This document shows, in pieces, positions 59,527 to 64,000 of a DNA stretch of 64,000 nt. Origin of the DNA: Polynucleobacter sp. AM-26B4 (GTDB lineage: Bacteria > Pseudomonadota > Gammaproteobacteria > Burkholderiales > Burkholderiaceae); the NCBI RefSeq assembly GCF_018882285.1, contig NZ_JACVOT010000001.1, forward strand, positions 1,123,916 to 1,187,915, in the 5' to 3' direction. Position numbers and translations under genes: made by a program. The notes under the pieces are model-generated. The model was not told the origin of the DNA and ran no database searches. It saw nothing but the letters and a program-made list of their open reading frames with translations. The number at the start of each line of letters is the position of its first letter. Position 1 is the first letter of the stretch.

Positions 59527-61830
59527 GTGACGAATATTCTTAATAATTTAAATCCAGAACAGCTAGAAGCTGTGACTTTGCCGCCTGTTAATGAGGCAGG
59601 TAATAGTCAATCAGCCATGATTTTAGCTGGTGCTGGCAGCGGTAAGACCAAGGTATTGACCACCAGAATCGCTTGGTTGATTCAGACAGGTCAGGCATCC
59701 CCAGTAGGCGTTTTAGCCGTGACCTTCACGAATAAGGCTGCTAAAGAGATGTTGACGCGTCTTTCTGCCATGATGCCCATCAACACCAGGGGTATGTGGG
59801 TTGGCACCTTCCACGGCCTGTGTAATCGTTTATTGAGAGCCCATCACAAAGATGCTGGCTTGCCATCCACATTCCAGATTTTGGACACCCAAGATCAGTT
59901 GTCAGCCATCAAGAGACTTTTAAAGTCACTCAAGATTGATGATGAGAAGTATCCGCCCAAGCAGCTGCAGTACTTTATTGCTCATGCCAAAGAAAAAGGC
60001 ATGCGCGCCAAAGACATGGATCGTGGAGATTCTTTCCAAAACACCATGGTTGAGCTGTATCAGGCTTATGAAGAGCAATGTCAGCGTGAGGGCGTGGTTG
60101 ATTTTGCAGAATTGTTACTTCGCAGCTATGAGCTTTTAAAACATCACCAACCGATTCGTGAGCATTACCAAGAAAGATTCCGTCATATTTTGGTTGATGA
60201 GTTTCAAGATACCAATGCTTTGCAATACGCCTGGCTAAAACTTTTATCCGGTCACGGCACATCTTCACCGAGCTCTGTGTTTGCGGTTGGTGATGATGAT
60301 CAAAGTATTTACGCCTTCAGGGGTGCTGATGTTGAGAACATGAAATTGTTCGAGCGCCACTACAAGCCTTACTTGGTGAAGCTTGAACAGAACTATCGTT
60401 CATACGGACATATCCTGGATGCTGCCAATCATCTGATTGCCAATAACACTGAGCGTCTTGGTAAAAACCTCAGAACAGATGCAGGTCACGGTGAACCTGT
60501 GAGAGTCTACGAGGCTGCCACTGATGGCACTGAAGCTGCGTGGATGGTTGATGAAATCAAGAGCTTGATCAACACCGGCAGCATGCGCACCGAGATCGCT
60601 ATTTTGTATCGCAGCAATGCTCAGTCACGCATCATCGAGCATGGATTATTTTCTGCGGGCATTCCTTATCGTGTGTATGGCGGTTTGCGATTCTTTGAAC
60701 GTGCTGAGATCAAGCACGCCTTGGCTTATTTGCGTTTATTAGAAAACCCCAATGACGATACTTCCTTTGCGCGAGTAGTGAACTTTCCAACTCGAGGCAT
60801 CGGAGCGAAAAGTATTGAAACTTTGCAAGACAGTGCCAAATTAAATAATTGTTCTTTCTATGCTGCAGCTCCTTACTTGGAAGGTAAAGCAGGAACATCT
60901 ATTTCAGCATTTGTGCGCTTGATTGATCACATGCGTGATGCCACACGTCACAACACCTTGCCTGAAACAGTTGATTACGTGATTCAGCACAGCGGTTTGA
61001 TTCAGCACTATTTGGCAGAGCGTGAAGGTCAAGACCGTGTAGAGAACTTACAAGAATTGGTCAACGCTGCCACAGCGTTCATTGCTGAAGAAGGCTTTGC
61101 TCAAGACACAGTGGCTGGAACAGATCAGACTGAAGTGATCACTGAGATGTCGCCTTTGGCTGGTTTCTTGGCACACGCTTCACTGGAGGCGGGAGACAAC
61201 CAAGCGCAAGCTGGTCAGGATGCTGTTCAGTTGATGACTGTGCATGCTGCCAAAGGTCTTGAGTTCACCAATGTGTTCATCACTGGTTTGGAAGAAGGTT
61301 TATTCCCTCATGAAAACAGCATCAATGAAGATGATGGTCTTGAGGAAGAGCGACGTTTGATGTACGTGGCCATCACCAGAGCCAAAGAAAGATTATTTTT
61401 ATCTCACACGCAATCAAGACTGCTGCATGGTCAGGTGAGATATAACTTGCCATCAAGATTTTTAGATGAATTACCAGCTGAATCTTTGAAGCATTTGACG
61501 CCTAAAAATAAAGATGCACGCTGGGGCAGTAGTACGACCACCACCAGAATGCCTTCATGGTCTGAGGGCAGTGATTGGGGCGGTCCAGCGGCAACGATTC
61601 CGAGGTCTTCTAGAAACAGTGCCATCACTGTACCGGTCAGCAGCTTGCCGCAAAAAGACAATGGGCATGGCTTCAGAGTTGGGCAAAGCGTGTTTCACAC
61701 AAAATTTGGTGAGGGAAGAATTTTGGCCATTGAAGGTCAAGCTGATCAAGCCAAGGCCAACGTCAACTTTAATCGTCATGGACCTAAATGGTTGCAATTG
61801 GCGATTGCTAAATTAACCGCCATTGATTGA
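59527..61830 (+). CDS. uvrD: ATP-dependent DNA helicase UvrD/PcrA type
   Basis: Superfamily 1 helicase of 767 residues for nucleotide-excision and mismatch repair. Motifs: LAGAGSGKTKVLTTR (I), VTFTNKAAKEML (Ia), VDEFQDTN (II), GDDDQSIYAFRGA (III), QLMTVHAAKGLEF (V) and EERRLMYVAITRAKE (VI). The C-terminal VFHTKFGEGRILAIEG is the Tudor-like end. I chose GTG 59527 with AAAGG about 6 bases upstream; the frame stays open to 59326 but that part overlaps valS antisense. It meets the next gene end to end. Confidence 0.95.
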   Translation: MTNILNNLNPEQLEAVTLPPVNEAGNSQSAMILAGAGSGKTKVLTTRIAWLIQTGQASPVGVLAVTFTNKAAKEMLTRLSAMMPINTRGMWVGTFHGLCNRLLRAHHKDAGLPSTFQILDTQDQLSAIKRLLKSLKIDDEKYPPKQLQYFIAHAKEKGMRAKDMDRGDSFQNTMVELYQAYEEQCQREGVVDFAELLLRSYELLKHHQPIREHYQERFRHILVDEFQDTNALQYAWLKLLSGHGTSSPSSVFAVGDDDQSIYAFRGADVENMKLFERHYKPYLVKLEQNYRSYGHILDAANHLIANNTERLGKNLRTDAGHGEPVRVYEAATDGTEAAWMVDEIKSLINTGSMRTEIAILYRSNAQSRIIEHGLFSAGIPYRVYGGLRFFERAEIKHALAYLRLLENPNDDTSFARVVNFPTRGIGAKSIETLQDSAKLNNCSFYAAAPYLEGKAGTSISAFVRLIDHMRDATRHNTLPETVDYVIQHSGLIQHYLAEREGQDRVENLQELVNAATAFIAEEGFAQDTVAGTDQTEVITEMSPLAGFLAHASLEAGDNQAQAGQDAVQLMTVHAAKGLEFTNVFITGLEEGLFPHENSINEDDGLEEERRLMYVAITRAKERLFLSHTQSRLLHGQVRYNLPSRFLDELPAESLKHLTPKNKDARWGSSTTTTRMPSWSEGSDWGGPAATIPRSSRNSAITVPVSSLPQKDNGHGFRVGQSVFHTKFGEGRILAIEGQADQAKANVNFNRHGPKWLQLAIAKLTAID

Positions 61831-62595
61831 TCATTCTTTGTTGAAGCAAGCCTTCCAGGTGGCAAAGAATGAGCAGTACATGACTGTCAGAGCTGCCATT
61901 GAATAAGGTGGGATGATGAATGGGATGGCAGCTCGAAGGCCAATCCCATCAAGGAATGCTTCCAAGAAAAATGGCACAGCAACAATCAAGGCTGCCCAAA
62001 TCATCAAGTAAAAAATAAAGGCAGCTTTATTGGTCCAGCAAGCCACCCAGCTTGAGAAGAGTGCTTGAGCCACTGACATTTTTTCCCAAGCAACCAAGAT
62101 GGGCGCAAACCACATCACCATGGCCACTGGCAAATAAAGTAAAAGACCAATGGTGAGACCTGTGTACAAACCTTGAACGTCTCTGATGGTCGGTTCTTTC
62201 TGTTGCGTTAGTAGAGTGACCAATTGCTTGAAATCAATGAAAGCACTGGCAATCAAACTCAAAATCAAAATGGCGAAGGCATAGACTGTGCCCAACACCA
62301 ATAAATTCTTTTTGGTGATCGAATCGGTTCCTCTGAAGCCGGCGAGATAGACGGTGGGCATCACTCTCTCACCACGAATCACCATTTGACAGGCTGTCAT
62401 GAAGCCAACGGTGAGGGCTGGGGTTAAAAGCAATACGGCAAAAACTCCGAACACAGGAATCAGAATCGCGAACTGAGCAATAAAGACATATAGAAATACC
62501 AGCATCAGAAATGCCAATGGATTTTTCTTAAAAAGCCAGAAGCCTTGTCTTACCCAAACGTAACCGTCGCCGGATGGTGCTTTATTTAGTTGCAT
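61831..62595 (-). CDS. BPSS1780-family membrane protein
   Basis: A 254-residue inner-membrane protein with about six hydrophobic segments. The opening region (GYVWVRQGFWLFKKNPLAFLMLVFLYVFIAQFAILIPV) and the C-terminal PPYSMAALTVMYCSFFATWKACF match what I recall of the family named after Burkholderia BPSS1780. Function is unknown. Its start overlaps thrB by 14 bases and it converges with uvrD with no gap. Confidence 0.75.
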   Translation of the reverse strand: MQLNKAPSGDGYVWVRQGFWLFKKNPLAFLMLVFLYVFIAQFAILIPVFGVFAVLLLTPALTVGFMTACQMVIRGERVMPTVYLAGFRGTDSITKKNLLVLGTVYAFAILILSLIASAFIDFKQLVTLLTQQKEPTIRDVQGLYTGLTIGLLLYLPVAMVMWFAPILVAWEKMSVAQALFSSWVACWTNKAAFIFYLMIWAALIVAVPFFLEAFLDGIGLRAAIPFIIPPYSMAALTVMYCSFFATWKACFNKE

Positions 62596-63589
62596 ATTTA
62601 ACAGAGTTTTTTGGAAGGTTAGAGCTTACCTCACGGCGTGAGATCAGAATTCTCTCAAAATGAGTAGGGTCATGTGGGGTCAGCATTTTTGCCTCTCGAG
62701 GAAGGTGATAGTCCCAAAGGCGAGACACCCAAAAACGCAGAGCGGCTGCTCGCAACATCATGTTCCAAGAATTGATTTCGGCTGGCTCAAAAGATCGAAC
62801 AGCCTGATACTTTTCAATCATGCCGGCGTATCTTGCTGGATCAATTTGACCAGTCGCCAATTCAATGCACCAGTCATTGATGGTGACCGCCAAATCAAAC
62901 AACCATTTATCGTTACCAGCAAAATAAAAGTCAAAAAATCCACCGAGTTCATCTTGACCAGATGTGTTGTCAAACAACACATTGTCTCTGAACAAATCAC
63001 AATGACTTGGTCCAGAAGGCAGTGATTGGTATTCAGCACTATGGAAGAAATTGATTTGTGCGGCAAGCTCTGACTGAATCAGTTGATCTTGAGCAGGATT
63101 CAGGTGAGGGATGACCAATGGCACAGTGCTTTTCCACCAATCAATGCTGCGCAGGTTGGCTTGTGACAACTGAAAGTCTTTGCCCGCCAAATGCATTTTG
63201 GCCAAGGCCTCACCCACTAATTCGCAATGGCGCACTGAAGGATTTAAAAATGATTTCCCAGAAAGCTTTGAGACGATGGTGGCAGGTTTGCCATTTAAGT
63301 CGCCAACGATCTGATGAGCATTGTTTCTAATGGGAGCTGGAACCTTGATGCCTTTTTTCGACAAATGCTCCATTAACTCTAAATAGTAGGGCAATTGCTC
63401 TTTTGACAAACGTTCGAACAAAGTCAAAACGAATTCATGTTGAGCGCCACTCGATTGCGTGGTCAGGAAGAAATTAGAATTCTCGATACCACTGCTAATA
63501 CCTTTTAGCTCTGAAGCAACACCTACTTGGTAGTTCTTTTGTAACCAAGCATTGACTTCATCGAGAGTGACTGATGTGAAGACCGCCAT
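62582..63589 (-). CDS. thrB: Homoserine kinase (APH-like ThrB)
   Basis: Phosphorylates homoserine in threonine synthesis. This is the aminoglycoside-phosphotransferase-fold type (335 residues), not the GHMP type: H196-C-D198 with N203 form the catalytic HxD...N, and GGFFDFYFAG holds the metal-binding D220. The N-terminus AVFTSVTLDEVNAWL is typical of betaproteobacterial ThrB. It follows the DUF2782 gene by 5 bases and overlaps the membrane-protein gene. Confidence 0.95.
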   Translation of the reverse strand: MAVFTSVTLDEVNAWLQKNYQVGVASELKGISSGIENSNFFLTTQSSGAQHEFVLTLFERLSKEQLPYYLELMEHLSKKGIKVPAPIRNNAHQIVGDLNGKPATIVSKLSGKSFLNPSVRHCELVGEALAKMHLAGKDFQLSQANLRSIDWWKSTVPLVIPHLNPAQDQLIQSELAAQINFFHSAEYQSLPSGPSHCDLFRDNVLFDNTSGQDELGGFFDFYFAGNDKWLFDLAVTINDWCIELATGQIDPARYAGMIEKYQAVRSFEPAEINSWNMMLRAAALRFWVSRLWDYHLPREAKMLTPHDPTHFERILISRREVSSNLPKNSVKYATK

Positions 63590-63594
63590 GACTA

Positions 63595-63981
63595 TTAAAA
63601 GGGCATTCGAATCGTTGGCACGCGATTCACGTTCTGATCTCTGATTTTGGGTGATGCTGCATCATCAGGTGTGCTCAGTTCGTAGCGAGTTCCAAAGGAG
63701 CTTTCAACAATAACTTCGGTTGCTTTGCCACCTTCTTTGTATTCCTTGATGCTGGTGCCATCTGCCTCTTGATGCTGAAAAGTAGGCTTTTTTTCAGCCG
63801 ATTTACCAGTTTCAGCATTATTTTTGATATTTGGGGCAATTGGCTGCTGATTGATTCTTTGCAGTTCTTCGGCACTCAAACCTTGCGAGCTCTGAGCCAT
63901 AAGTCCTTGAGATACAAGGATTAATGTTGTCATTAGGCCACCTAAAACAAGCTTAAAAGACGTGTTTTTTAGGGAGTTCAT
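63595..63981 (-). CDS. DUF2782 family secreted protein
   Basis: A 128-residue protein with a signal peptide (SFKLVLGGLMTTLILVSQGLMAQ, cleavage after about residue 30). The mature part is polar, with Asn/Gln/Lys-rich linker and a C-terminal TRYELSTPDDAASPKIRDQNVNRVPTIRMPF stretch that fits DUF2782. Function unknown. It is 5 bases before thrB and probably co-transcribed. Confidence 0.82.
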   Translation of the reverse strand: MNSLKNTSFKLVLGGLMTTLILVSQGLMAQSSQGLSAEELQRINQQPIAPNIKNNAETGKSAEKKPTFQHQEADGTSIKEYKEGGKATEVIVESSFGTRYELSTPDDAASPKIRDQNVNRVPTIRMPF

Positions 63982-64000
63982 TTGAGAAAAAGTCGGTGTC

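Noticed and set aside
1..64000. Search for mobile elements, CRISPR arrays, toxin-antitoxin pairs, defence genes, tRNA or rRNA genes.
   Set aside because: None seen: every interval is filled by recognisable chromosomal genes in a standard Burkholderiales order, with short gaps.

Overview
The window is a gap-free stretch of core chromosome from a low-to-moderate GC betaproteobacterium of the order Burkholderiales. Gene content and order (hrcA-hemH-grpE-dnaK-dnaJ, panB-folK-pcnB-HAD-hda-perM/purM, murJ-sirB1-mutL-miaA, DUF3579, DUF2782-thrB-BPSS1780-type membrane protein, fkpB-ispH, tctBA) resemble Polynucleobacter most closely; that genus call is recognition from memory, not a database result. 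There are 55 protein genes, no rRNA or tRNA genes, no insertion sequence, phage, CRISPR or toxin/defence module, and no gene-free stretch longer than about 180 bases.

Layout. 1-3736: large AsmA/YhdP-like envelope protein cut by the window edge. 3781-9149: glnE, recN and nadK. 9193-15169: heat-shock block hrcA, hemH, grpE, dnaK, dnaJ, with two recognisable sigma-32 promoters. 15203-20436: minus-strand operon perM-hda-HAD phosphatase-pcnB-folK-panB. 20495-26789: purM, then murJ-sirB1-mutL-miaA on the minus strand. 26879-30583: rpsT, a DUF3579 gene, argF-argG, ppnP, a DUF192 gene. 30763-33413: clpS-clpA. 33444-39441: ribF-ileS-lspA-coaBC-dut. 39469-42821: purN, an RsmB-family methyltransferase, a fatty-acid desaturase. 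42977-45686: rpmB-rpmG, radC, fkpB-ispH. 45714-52720: a ferredoxin-type reductase and argD, an epimerase-like protein, tctB-tctA-glnS. 52848-63981: alaS-tusA-like, valS-galU, uvrD, and DUF2782-thrB-BPSS1780-like gene.

Together these genes cover nitrogen control, DNA repair and replication control (recN, hda, mutL, uvrD, radC), protein folding and turnover (grpE-dnaK-dnaJ, clpSA, fkpB), four aminoacyl-tRNA synthetases, cofactor synthesis (NADP, haem, pantothenate/CoA, folate, FAD), arginine and purine synthesis, lipoprotein and peptidoglycan export, and isoprenoid synthesis.

I did not find an undescribed multi-gene system. The features most worth a second look are regulatory: two back-to-back perfect inverted repeats over the grpE sigma-32 promoter; several genes whose -10 hexamer ends only 6-7 bases before the start codon (probable leaderless mRNAs); overlapping divergent -10 elements in three short intergenic gaps; a radC gene with no ATG/GTG/TTG start at the expected place; and hairpins placed inside the coding end of the opposing gene at convergent pairs.
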